The translations under genes were made by a program, and so were the position numbers. Below, one piece after another: positions 35,101-47,127 of a stretch of 64,000 bases of DNA. The notes under the pieces are model-generated. The model did no database searches. It saw only the letters and a list, made by a program, of their open reading frames with translations, and had not been told where the DNA came from. Positions within the stretch are counted from its first letter, which is position 1, and each line of letters opens with the position of its first letter. The stretch spans positions 4,464,001-4,528,000 of the forward strand of contig NC_064677.1 in the NCBI RefSeq assembly GCF_023278565.1, given 5' to 3'. This stretch comes from Colletotrichum lupini (taxonomy: Eukaryota > Ascomycota > Sordariomycetes > Glomerellales > Glomerellaceae).

Positions 35101-38100
35101 ATGCAAAGTGGATAGGATATGCAGGCACATCGTGTGTCCTGCGTACGCACGTATTGAGTCCTGTCGCCAAAGTGGCAGATGACTCGAGTCTCACATGAAC
35201 GATCAGGGTCCGCAGTCCGCGCTCCATAGTTCGCAACCTCGTACCCCCTTGGGCCTTGGGGAGATGTCGAGTGACGCGATGCACAGACAGCCAGTGGCAA
35301 CACCATGGTGCAAACATTGGGACATTTCTCGCCCGCGGCCCCGTATGGCCCTGATGGGGCATATTGGGGGCTTACCCAAGTGCGAGGCTCGACCAACAAC
35401 GTTTGCGCTATCTGATATCGCTTGTTTGGTTCGTTGCTGACAATTCTTAAGAGTGGCAAGGGAATGCTGATGGTGCCTATCGTGAGCCAGCCGTACCACG
35501 GGCAGATAGGAGGGCTCCTCTTTACTCGCTGAAGGTGTTCGTACCTATTGAGAGCAGTGACGCAGGAAAGGTACCTTACCTAGTGACTCGCAAGGCGAGT
35601 ACGACTACGAATACAAAGTACAAAGTATGTTCATGTAAGGTGTGGTCCGGGCAAAGTGCGATTACCTTAGCTGTCGACATCGCGAGGCTCGGCGACCGGT
35701 TATGTCGATGGACCTTATTCGCACCTTGCCTGCCTTCAGGTGAGGTAGGCGTGGTTGGTCAAGGATGGGAGAAGCAGGAGCGAAGACGGTAAGGTGTGGG
35801 CTATTGGCGGAAGGTGAATGGAAGGTCCCCTGCTTTTTCTCTCCTTACCTTAGGTAGGTACGGAGTACGCTACAGCCTACTGACCGGGTCTTGTGGGCGG
35901 GCGCTCGCCCAGCTGGTCGGATCCGAAGCGCCGCCCCGTTATGCCTGCCTCCGCCCTCCACTGCGCCTGTGCCGTTGCCGTCCAATCCATGTTCAGCCAC
36001 AGATAGCCACCAAGAGCAATACGGAGTAGGGATACTTCGGGAGGTACCTATCTGTATGGAACTTGTGAAAAACGGAGCATGTACTTTGTACCTTGGGTAC
36101 GCGTCTCGATGCAGGTGCGATTCGCCTCCACGTCGCTGCGCTTCTTCCCTGATAATATTTCCATCCACACGGGAGCACTACTGCCTACAAGCCCCCGGTC
36201 GACCTCGCCTCTTCAGACGAACCGCTCTACCTCCTGCAGCACATCTCGAACCCCCTTGTCCTTTCGGCTTCTCGTCTTCACTCCTCACCATTGATCCCGG
36301 CATGTTTCAAATGCATTTCCCCTTTGGGACGTTTGTTCGTTTTCTTCTTGCCAAACTCGCAATAGACATACTATTTATCGGATGACGCATGGAAACCAGA
36401 TGACTGGGCTGATTTCATCCGAATTTTGCCCTGGCATACGGATACATCATACTACATACATCATGTCAAACCCGCAGAGGTGCACAACGCAAAACGGCGC
36501 CAAGTTCCAATGCCCGGCAAAGCTCCGTCCACGGTGCGGACACCTCTGTGAAGCCCTTTGCTTGACGAACCAACCAGGCCGATTCATTGCCATCCCAGCA
36601 CTCGCTCGCAAAAGAGCATGGGGCCCCATACGAATGAAGCCGAGCACCAGGGTCCCGCTGCCGAGTGGGCAATATTGAAATGTCTGCTCTTCTCCGACGG
36701 GACAAACGCACCAGTTCCAGCGCTCAAGGGACAAATATCAAACTCTCCAAATCGGTCCATCGCGAAAGCAAGGTGTCTCGGGCTCTCAGCATGTTAGGGG
36801 TCCGAATAAGCCACACAAGCTTGTTTGCAACTCTACGGATGGATGGGGACCCTGCAAAGTACGAACACTCTGTGCACTACTCTGTCTGTACCTTACGAGT
36901 ACGAAGACAGCTTGCCAACATCGTCCGTGGGCGCTTCATACTGCTGATATTGCGGGACGCCATGAAAATCCCCCACAGACGCCATCGTTGTCCACCCTCC
37001 TCCTCGCGCCTTGCTGGATGCGAACCCTATCACCGGGTCGTTCACTGATTACACATTACTTGTATGAACGCGAAAGTCGAGATACTCCACCAACCCCTAT
37101 TCGGGCTCTATCCGCCGGGCCGCCTTCTTCGACAGACTGGAGCCGCCAGCAACGGCCCTTCGGCGAGACTGGCTCAGCTCCCGCAAGGCCCGGCGCGTCT
37201 TGTACGGCACGCTGGCTTGAGAAGCCCAACCACCTTGGGGACAGCTTATGTCTGGGCACAAAAGTCTCCAAATCGCTACGTTTGACCATGATGATTAGCG
37301 CCAATGACAAACACCCCTTTTCCCCTTTGGAAGTTAAACCGAGAAAATACGCATGGAAATAACAAAAGAGGGCACGGCCCAAGACTCGAGGCCACCAACA
37401 ATCCAAGACGAGCCTGGAGGATCCGAATCGAGAGGGGCCAAATTCTGACCGCGGCGGGCTCGGCGGTGCACAAAATGAGAGAGAAAAAAATAAACAAAAA
37501 GGGGATGGGGCCGACGCGCAGACTTTGAGGGTCTGAGAGCACTCAATCAGAGAGGCCATGTTTGATGAGCCTGTGGGCTGGCGGCGCTCACAAACGGTTT
37601 AGCCGCAGCTGTTGGTGCCTCGACAAGCTCGTGCCTCTGAGATCCGTCCAACCGCTGTCAGCACATCAAATGATCTTTTGACGATCCTCCCTTGCCGAGA
37701 CCTTGACTGCTGCGTCGGAGCCGGCTTCTGCAACGTCTGACCTTGATTGTCTGCGCTGGTCGATGATCTGATGGAACCCATAACCGACTCATCTCGCAGT
37801 CTGCTTGCTTGATGGCGCCAGAGACCCGGAATGCCTCTGTTGGGCCCCGGCTTCCGTGGTTCGTGTCTCTCTCCAGTGTATCTAATTGACTGTGATAGTA
37901 CATACGGATAGGCCACCACGTACTCCGTACAGCGTCCGGCAATATGCATCACTTCGCCGTGACAGTACCCGCTTGTTTCCATCCATCCACGCTGTTCTGA
38001 GCCCGATAAGAAGCCGACCGAGTGTCTCTCAAGTTGTCCCATTCTCCGTGCTATCCTCGTGCGTTTTTCTGCTCCGTCACTGTCGATGACTCTCGTCACT

Positions 38101-38701
38101 ACCTGGCGGTCTCGGACGCACTCACCCACTTACGATGAACTACTTGCATACTACTACGATACGCATTTCTCCTCACCACAGAAAGACTAACACCATCGTC
38201 TTCTGTCATCAGGTTGGCCTGATATCTTCTTATTTCCAAAGGAAAAAGAACGGTGGACTACCATATTAGCACCAACCAGCATGCTTCCTCTTTGGTTGGT
38301 ATCTAGCATACACAATACCAGCTTCCGCAGCGGCAACGCAATCGAAGTCAATTCTCCAACCCGCAGGCTTGGCTCCTCTGATGACTTCTTCGGGAAAACG
38401 CAGGCCTTGAAAAGGCTTAGTCCAGAGTTAATGCCAGTGCGTATGTTTCAACAACGGGACGGGCTGCTCAAACACGAGGCTACGAGAAAGACCAACGCCC
38501 CTCTGCTCACTATGCGGCCCGTGTATGCCCGTTTGAGGAAATTGGCCCTGCAGCTAATCCCGAGGGCGTGGCCGCCAACTCCGAACGGGGATGGGCACAC
38601 CGGCATGCAAGCAACACGCCCGAACCCGGCTCGGCTTCGCTCGATTCGGACACCTCGCGACGCCTCATGAACTCTACGAGTCACACAACCCGCCAGCGCC
38701 T
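29111..38701. other. Long gene-free stretch with scattered short motifs
   Basis: About 9.6 kb without a convincing gene on either strand. The longest frames (29713-30471 and 34304-34849, plus strand) lack motifs and typical codon use. Clusters of TACC/GGTA tetranucleotides occur around 29225-29300, 31180-31290, 31905-31945, 35570-35582 and 35845-35860. The nonamer TACGGAGTA or its complement occurs at 29103, 29236, 31929, 31950, 35859, 36020 and 37921. Composition is near 50% GC without RIP signature. A non-coding RNA or very fragmented gene cannot be excluded. Confidence 0.45.
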
Positions 38702-38709
38702 TTCAAACA

Positions 38710-38762
38710 GAGTACGGCTATTCCATACCCACACGAAGGCTATCCCGCACCCATACTAAGCC
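38710..38762 (+). repeat. Left terminal inverted repeat of the hAT-like element
   Basis: 53 bp reading GAGTACGGCTATTCC, then two related GGCTAT(T/C)CC units. It matches the reverse complement of 43584-43636 with five transition differences. It stays GC-rich although the DNA just inside is saturated with C-to-T changes. Confidence 0.88.
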
Positions 38763-39399
38763 CGCTCGGGGAAATAGTAAGTAGAATTAGGTAGTAGCCA
38801 TACTAAGTAGCTCTAGCTGATTCTAGCGGCTAGGTTACCCGTATATTAGCCCAAGTAACGCGATTATATAATTATTATAGTACTTTTTTATTAACTATAT
38901 TAGGATATTTTTATATTAATTTAACTAATTAATTCCTACTTTTTTATATTTTCCTTAAGCTTCTTTTAATAGATTTAATAAATAATTTAATTAACGACCT
39001 TTTTATAAGGGTTCGGCTATACTAACGAGACCTCGGCTATAGAATAAATAAACTAAAGTCAAAGAAGCGGCAAAATAGCTCCCTATTTTACTTAGATCTC
39101 GTATATAAGTACGGTAATTAGCTACGGTAATTAGTAACTAAATAATAATAAATAATAACGTTAAAAACAGGTTATTTATAAAGGGCTCGTATATATTAAT
39201 ACCTTAATTTATAGGATAAGTATAAAGTAAGTATAATATATAATAAGTATAACTACGAATTACTAATAATAAAATCGTACTTATTAAGCTAGGTCTTTTA
39301 TAAACTAAGTTAATAAGAGCTTAGTAAAAAGACGGTTAGGGTTATAATAAAGTTATTATTAATAATTAGAAAACTTACTTTTACTTATTTGTTTTTTAT

Positions 39400-41746
39400 T
39401 TCTGCCTTTGCTAGCTGCTCGGGCGATTCTCAATATTAATTATATAGTAGTAATACATAGTATTAATAAATACTCCTACTATCTTAATAGACTATTTTTT
39501 TTTAGATTTTCTATCTTTTTAACTTTCCCTCTTATAAAGTTTATAACTACGGATTATTAATAGCGATATTAGGCGCCCGACGCTACTACTTTATAAGCTT
39601 ATTACGTACCTAGCTAAGTTAGCTACCTTTTTAAGTAATAGTAGCTTATAATAGTAGTATTAGAGATACCCTCGTTACTATTATTAAATAATATCGACCT
39701 CTATAAGTATAATATCTACTCTAGTACTTTTAACTTTACTTATATATATATATATTCGTTACCTCGTTTTTTTTATTAAAGTTAAAAACGCTACTTCCCT
39801 TATTATTTATTATTATTACGTTATTATTATTACTATCTAACTATCTACTTTAAGTATATTTTATTAAAATACTAAGACGCTATTAATAACTCGTCGACCC
39901 TTAGGGCTTCTTTAATAGCTAGAAGTTATTCGATTTTATAAGTATTATATTAAACGACCCCGAGTTATAGAGAGACCGCTTTAATAAATACTATATTAGT
40001 AGTATTAACTTATAAAAAACGGATAGATATATTATAATAAGCGTCGTCTTTATCGGCGCCCTTTTAATATAATAAAGTATAAATAAGCCTAAACTTAATA
40101 ATATAATTAAGAGCTTAGAAAGAGTATAAGTAAGCGTATTAAATAGGAATATTAAGGAGAGGTTATTATTAAATAAGATAAAGAGAGAAAGTAAGGGGTA
40201 GTATTTAGCTATTAAAAAGGTAATTAATATATTGCGGTAATAGGGTTATTAATATCTTAAGTTTAGTTAGTATTAATAGTTGGTAACGGCTACGGCCGGC
40301 TATAGTTAGTTATAAAGTTTTATTAAAGTATGTAATAAAAATACTCGATATTAACCCTAATAGACTAGCTTGCCCGTGAAGGCGAAGATGGCCCCTAATG
40401 AGGCGGACCGGACCCTAAAGGGTTACTTTTACTTATATTATTACTTAAATCCGTAATTTTATAAATATACTTATTAAATAATACGACGTTAAGAATACTT
40501 AGTAAAAGCTATAGCGGGATAAATACGGCCCGCTCTCTTTAATATAGATCTTTTTATAAACGCTTAATAATAATAATAATATAGTATTTTTAATAATTTA
40601 CTATAGCCCTATAATAAGTAGGATTAATAGTATATTTTAAATATATATATAGTACTTTAAAATATAAAAAAGGAACCCTAAATTATTTATAATAAATAAT
40701 ACTTATAAAGTTAGTAATTATATAGTTAAAAGTTATTAAAACTTATTAAAAAAGTAAGTTAACCGCTTTAATATACCGCTTTTTTAAATTAATAATACGA
40801 TTTTTATTTATACTATATTTAACATAGCCTTTTACCTTATATTAAGTAAAAACGTAAAAACTTTTAAATAAGTACTAAGCTAATTAAAATTAGTATATAA
40901 AAAAAGAGAAATTCCGTAACTAAAAATAATTATTACGGACTTTAATAATATACTAAAAAAAGTAATAAGGGTAGTATTTTTAAATATATTATAATAAATC
41001 TACCTCTAATATATTCTTAAAAATATAATATTAAATATTAAGTAGAAATAGGATAGTATATATAAAAAGGAATCTATAGCTACTTAGAATTTTTACGAGG
41101 CTACTTTCTAGCCTTGCGTATTAGTACTAAAAAATCTATTACTTAGCGTTAGAATTAATCCTTAAAATAGGGTATTAGAATAATTAAAAAGCTCCGGTTA
41201 GCTTAATTTTATTAGTATAGATTTAGTAAATCTTTAGGAGTTAATTAACCGGATAGAAATTATAAAAAATAAAGATCTTATAGTTAGCTTATTAAGTTAA
41301 CTTTTAACTTACGAATTACCTTAATTAACGTAGCCCGTTAACGATAATTATTTACCCTTAATTAATTTATTAATTCTACTACTTCCGCGGCCCTTAATTA
41401 TACTAATTTTATTATTACATTTATATAAATAAACGCTTAATAAAATTCTTAAGGCTTAGTGCGCGTACGTTTATACTAGGACTAAAAAAGATTTTAATTA
41501 CTATTAAGCTATATTTTATAAAATCTTTAATCTTACGTAATTATAAATAGTCTTATACCTCGAGGCCGTTTACTTACTCTTTTATAAATAATTTTATTAA
41601 TCCGTAGTTATGAACTTTATAGGAGGGAAAGTTAAGGAAAATCAAAAAAAATAGTCGATCGAGACAGTGGGAGTATATATTGATACTGTGTATTAATACT
41701 ATATAATTGACATCGAGAATCGCCCGAGCAGCTAGCAAAGGCAGAG
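39400..41746. mobile_element. Nested inverted-repeat element inside the hAT-like block
   Basis: Long inverted repeats of about 155-160 bp lie at 39400-39558 and 41592-41746. Outward from the centre they end in CTGCCTTTGCTAGCTGCTCG, and they run inward to a segment reading ATAACTACGGATTA. Differences between the arms are mainly C-to-T/G-to-A, with the right arm nearly unmutated and the left arm heavily mutated. The 2.0-kb interior is RIP-saturated, without open frames. A TA dinucleotide follows the right end, but the left end is off by one base, so the target duplication is unclear. Superfamily is not assignable. A Tc1/mariner-type or foldback element are options. Confidence 0.65.
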
Positions 41747-43583
41747 TATCAAAATAAATAAATAATTTTATACTTACTACGTTAGTTACTTATAGAATTA
41801 CGGTTTTAAAGTTACGTTATATATAGAGTTTACTTATTACGAGTTAAAGTCGTATTTACGTAATTAGCTCTCTAATTTTTATAATTTTCAACTTATTATT
41901 ATTAAAATAGTTTATATAAAAGAAATACGATTTAAAAAAGAAGTAGATAGATAAAAATATCGTATTAAAGTAGGCTATAATAATATACTTATAATAAGGA
42001 ATCTTTTATTAATAATCTCTTTCTAAGTACTCGATTAAATTTAGTATTAGTTACGTACTATCGATAAGGTTTTTTATAACTAGTCTTGTACGAAGCGCCT
42101 ACTTCTTTATATTAGTACTTTCTCAAGTTAATAGGGCCTACCGTACTACTACGACCTCCTTAACTATTTAAAATTAAATAACCTAGCTCGGTATTTATAA
42201 GAGACGACGTTAACTATTACTAATAATTAAATTAGGATCTAATACGTTAGTATTAATCTTTTTACTAAAAAAACGTTAACTAACCTTTTTTATCCTATTT
42301 TAGCCTATAATTATTACTCTCTATAAAATAACATATAAAGCTAACTTAAAAATAATTAAATTACGTATTAATTATTAATAATTTACCCCGATTATTACTA
42401 ATAATAATACCCTCTACGGTAGGCCTACCGTACCTTTTTAAAGTTAGAATATTACCCTTAGCTTACGTAATAATTCTATTTTAAAAGAGCCCTCTATTTT
42501 TAAGTACGACCTATTATTATATTATTAAAATACTACCCCTACCCCTATACTAGCCCCTATATAATTATAGAAAAATGTTACGAAGGTAACTTTGTTTACC
42601 TTATTATTCGCCTTATTATCAATATTACGTAAGCAAACTATATACCATATTAATCTACGATTTCTGTAGATTATTATAGGTATTAATTATGTAAGCAATA
42701 CTGCTTATATAAGCTTACGTGAGCAATGGAAAGTACTGGAAGGTAACTGAATAATCTGGAATTTACTCGAGGCGGAATTACGTACTACGATTACGCATTC
42801 ACTTACGTATACGCTTATTAATTATATCATAATTAATAAGCAATGGAATATTCTAGTAGGAGGTTTTTATGCCTATATGTAGGCGTGTATTTGCCTACCT
42901 AGACCTTTCGTTAAGCAAGCAACTTCTCATATAGTAATTCAACTATATTACTCTCTTTACTACAAAAACCTCTTTTATATACGCTTATATCCCCTATATT
43001 CATATATTCTTGCTTCTATATGAATATTCACTTTTTATATTCTTTATAAGAATATCCCGCATTACCTCGTTAAAGCTATACGTGCTAGAAAAAAGCAGAA
43101 GACTACTGCTAAGGCTACTAACGAGTAATTAGCTAGTATATTACGAAATACTATTACTTTTATTATTAATACCTAATTTAACTTATAGCTTAGCGAGTTA
43201 ATTACTAAAATAGTAAGACTTTAGTAGCCTTAATTACTACTATAATACTCTTTTTAATAATTTTACTACTTTTATAACGTACTCTTTTTATTAAATTAAT
43301 AATAATACTACTACTTCGTAGCCTCGTTAATACCTCTATTATAGCCGTAATTAGGGTAATTAGGCTAATAATATAATAAGTAATAGGGGGGTAGTTAATA
43401 AAATTAGCCTAGCCCGAGCCTAGATAAGTAATAATAGTAATTCTAATATTATAATAATTAATTCGGTAGATAATTATATATTAAGTAGTCGTAAACTTAT
43501 AATTATTAACGTTATAATTTCTATAGTAATATCACTATTAAAATATATATTAAGGCTATGCTGCCCTAGTTTCTACTAAATAT

Positions 43584-43636
43584 GGCCTAGTATAGGTGCG
43601 GGATAGCCCTCGTGTGGGTGCGGAATAGCCGTACTC
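43584..43636 (-). repeat. Right terminal inverted repeat of the hAT-like element
   Basis: Reverse complement reads GAGTACGGCTATTCCGCACC and onward, matching the left end over 53 bp. The right copy has GC where the left has AT at positions 16-17, so it is the less mutated copy. It is followed directly by the duplicated TTCAAACA. Confidence 0.88.
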
Positions 43637-43644
43637 TTCAAACA

Positions 43645-46600
43645 TGACCTCTTCCCGCACATTGACCAACCATGGTCTTTGCCTGTCTGGTAGGCTTGAA
43701 AGCCCACTCGACGCCACTGATTGGCTTCTCAAGAACATGCGTTGGATACGCGCTAATTACACTTGTATCCAACGACAACGACAACCACACCCGCAACCAC
43801 AGCACACAGGCGTGGCAGGTACAACGCCAGCTGCTCGTAGAAGGACGCCATATCGGCCGCCGGTTACTTGATAACTGTGTTTACCCCATTTCAACGATGG
43901 CACAGAAAAGACAATGGCTTGGACAATGGCTTGGTGGAAGACGCCTCCAGCTATGCGCTCCTATCAATCCGTACATCCAAGTTCTTGTCTTCAACTCGCG
44001 GCGGGGAATTTTCTGTTTTTCGTCTAGACGGTGCGGGTTTCCATTTCCGAGGCTGAGCTACCCATCGAGTCCCGGTCACCGAGCGCAATGGAGCTCAGAC
44101 GGACTGTCTATGCTCTAGACTCACGGTCCACGGAATATGGCCTCTGCCATCCCATCATGGTCCCAGAAACCGAGTTTCCTTCAAGCTAAGGCGCGAACAG
44201 ATGCCCTATTTCAGGAACGCGCAGATTTAGGGCCCGTTGTCTGCAGAGGTTTCATCACCGCGTCGGGACCAGTCGACGCTATCACGACTTGACAACGTGG
44301 CGAGGTCAATATCGACGACTCCATCGCGACACACAGCCCACTTGATCGTCTTGGTCTCCGAGATCTGCGGCAAGGGCCATTCCCCGCAGACTATTCTCAA
44401 GGGCGAATACAGAACGCTCATGCCTACGACGCCGCGCTACGGGTTCCGCACAGCTTCCGCGACGTCTCTAGGTTTCGACGGCCTCTGCCATCGCGTTGAG
44501 GTTCCTGCCGTGGCAGAGGCCGCCCGTCTTGATTATTGGGCCGCATTGACGCAACCTTGGTGGTTGACAGACACACGGGCATGAGAGCTTCATTTCCGAA
44601 GGAGACGCCTTCTTCCTAAAGCAGGTCGATGAAACGCTGGGAAACTGTCATTCAGCTCCCAAGGAACAGTCCCGCCAAGGCCAAGGGACCAGCTGAGATC
44701 GTATGCGAGGAATCGCGCTTTCCTCCGAGACTATCGGGTGTTCAGTACCTTCCACAACTCTATTTACAGCCTTGAAGGGTTGCAATGTGCCGCTTTACCG
44801 CGTAACGTTCAACCCTCTATCAACGCGAGGTGATCTAAACTCTAGGCCCATCTCAGCGAACATACGCGAGGCGTCAAGAATCTTTCGTATACGGTGTTGT
44901 TATCTTGTTCTCTTTCACTCGCTAAAATTCGCATCTCCTGAATGGGTCGCGATTTACAGATACTGCAGCCTGGGAAGGGGCCCAAGTTCATGCTGCTCGT
45001 GTTGTGGGCCAGAGGGAGTCATGTGCTTTGGGCAGTCCGGAGACTCCAAGATGATCCCCCCTCCCTTCTCCTCAAAAGAGGAACAGCACGACAAAGATTG
45101 AGTGTTATGGAGCCTCAGGGGTAACGATCCCCGAGCTTTGCTGATCTCTTTCCAGGCTCGGGTATTCCCTCACTCGATCAATCGCAGACCACGAAAACTG
45201 TAGATGCGGATTGCCCGGTGGCAAAAAGCAAGCATCAAAACAGATCAACAAGTGTTTCTGCCTCTTTTTTCCTCAGAGTTTCTGCCTAGTTTGTAGTCGG
45301 AGTGGTCGGGTCTAGTATCTCCTCGCACGAGTGGAACAGGAGCATGGCAACGGCGATCTACTTGTCTACAACCTTACAACGCTCGTTCCCGCCCACAGAT
45401 CTGACTTGTCGGGCTTGGCTCGAGCCCTTTTGGCAGCTCTGACACCGCGCGGCTCACATGTTGATTTTCAGAATGTGACCCTTTCATCAATTAACGAGTT
45501 TCGGTACTGGTAAATGTCGCCACGTAAACCTTGCCTAGCATCACTTGCGAAACATTCCACGATATGTCAAGACTTAGTAGCGGGGCATGACGTCAAGAAG
45601 CTCCCACAGCCTGGGAGCGTTCCCGTCGGTCCACTCTTAGAGGCGGAGACTCCCCCCTCGAGCTTTCATCGAATTGTTCAGAAGTCGATCTCGCAAGGTT
45701 TCGAGGCGGTGACGAGTCGGAGTCCATGGGCCGTGAGCGTGAATCGGGATCTCACGTAGATCATGATGCGTTTTCGCCGAAGGTGAAGTCGCATCACATG
45801 TGTGGTTGCCCAAACCCTAATCCAAATCTTTACAGCACAACTGTAGATCGAAATTGAGTACTGTGGTACGAATACCTGTATCACATGACTATCGCTGATC
45901 TGGGGTAGATCTCCAGCCTTGGCGACTGCGAGGGTTCGAGTACTCTCTTGAGGTTTTGCGATTTTTTTTTGGAATTGCACGGTGAAGCATGAATTTGGTT
46001 TTTGCAGCCGATACAGATAGCATTATGAAATAGGCGTTTGTGTCTCTCCTGTACCTTGAAGTTTGCAGAGACAGAGTCGAATTATGGCAAATGAGAGTAG
46101 TTGGCTTGCAAATCGGATGATGTTGGAATGAGACAAGTTGGTGAGTTTCTGTGATCCTTGCGCGCAGCGCGGCTCATCGATGCTCAGGCAATCTCGCTTG
46201 TATTGAAGTATTGAATATGCCCAGAGAAGTTCCTGGTCCCATGGAACGATCTGTGGATGAGTCGCGGAGTAAAGTAGATGAGTATTTCAATGTCATCGAT
46301 GTCGCCATGGGGCTGCTATACTTCATGTCATCCGAGGAGATGGAATAACTCGAATACATACATGTTCGAAATTGTCTATCGTTTTCGGTTCGGTCTCTTA
46401 TGCTCGATGGAGATATCTTCTCGTGGCTTGAGTCTATTTGATCCTTGGGCCAAGTCGCAGTCCTGAAAATCGCTCTTGCCCTTGGTTGTCGCTTTTGAGG
46501 ATTTAATATGTTTATGAGATTGAGAGACTGCACTTAAGACTTTGGATAGTTGACTTGATAATTAGTGTGTTCTGATTCGAGGTCATGGTAGACACTTGTT

Positions 46601-46811
46601 GGTCTGGATGACGACGGGATGACAGCGGCCTCGCGCGTTCGGAGCGTTAATGGTGCTGGGGACTCATAGGGGAGTATGGGCTAAACAGAACCTCAATGTC
46701 ATAGCATCACTCTTAATTCTCTTCCTGTCTGAAATCTAAATGCCGCAGTCTGCACGTTGCTGCGCATAAGCCGTTTCGTTTAACATCCAACCTAGCTTTC
46801 TTCTCCTCAAC
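43645..46811. other. Normal-composition island between two RIP blocks, no firm gene
   Basis: The composition returns to about 50% GC. Several plus-strand frames look partly coding: 43868-44056, 44119-44498 with one internal TGA (for example RTDALFQERADLGPVV and DSIATHSPLDRLGLRDL), and 45316-45759 with one internal TAA. None has a full set of start, splice sites and family motifs, so they may be decayed gene fragments. The right end is the 3' flank of the F-box pseudogene piece. No RNA gene seen. Confidence 0.35.
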
Positions 46812-47127
46812 TTAAGTTTCGCTGCCTCCCATTACTCGCCACTGTTTAAGTGCCAAGTAGTTTTTTTGTAACTCATATTTCTGCTCCCACTCAACTGTGG
46901 CTACGCCTTCCAAGGCTTTCTGTTCTATTTGGATCTGCTGCAACGAGACAGGCCGAATGACCCGGCTCGAAAGCCTCAAGTGATGGATTGCATCCCCGTG
47001 AGGCTTGATATCAGCTTCATTCAGCTTCTCCTCAGATACCCTGAGTCTCAAAATATCATACTGATGCGTTACAGTGTCCCAGGCGTGGATTACGGATGAG
47101 TCCGTGGCCAACTTCCACGTGCCTCTC
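46812..47127 (-). pseudogene. F-box-type gene, C-terminal piece (cut off by copia insertion)
   Basis: On the minus strand the frame from the insertion border reads RGTW, then VIHAWDTVTHQYDILRLRV, KPHGDAIHHLRLSSRVIRPVS and ends GGSET-stop. This is the typical C-terminal end of a large family of ascomycete F-box-like proteins. The piece joins in frame to the segment at 53649-54118 once the 6.5-kb retrotransposon and one copy of its CTCTC target duplication are ignored. It has no start of its own and is presumably not expressed as a separate protein. Confidence 0.8.

Larger units (their letters stand above)
38710..43636. mobile_element. RIP-destroyed DNA transposon, hAT-like, with 8-bp target duplication
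   Basis: The 4927-bp AT-rich block begins GAGTACGGCTATTCC and ends with its inverted copy. The 53-bp terminal repeats differ at only five positions, all transitions. The 8 bp TTCAAACA occur directly at both borders (38702-38709 and 43637-43644), a perfect target duplication. Eight-bp duplications are characteristic of the hAT superfamily, though others such as P or Merlin can also make 8 bp. The interior is extremely TA-rich with almost no CA or TG dinucleotides, so no transposase can be read. That is the outcome of repeat-induced point mutation. A second inverted-repeat element is nested at 39400-41746. Without it the host element would be about 2.6 kb, the right size for a single transposase gene. 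Confidence 0.8.

Noticed and set aside
38710..43636. TA target duplication and Tc1/mariner assignment for the large block
   Set aside because: A TA does occur near both ends, but the repeat extends through it to GAG, and the 8-bp TTCAAACA duplication lies outside.
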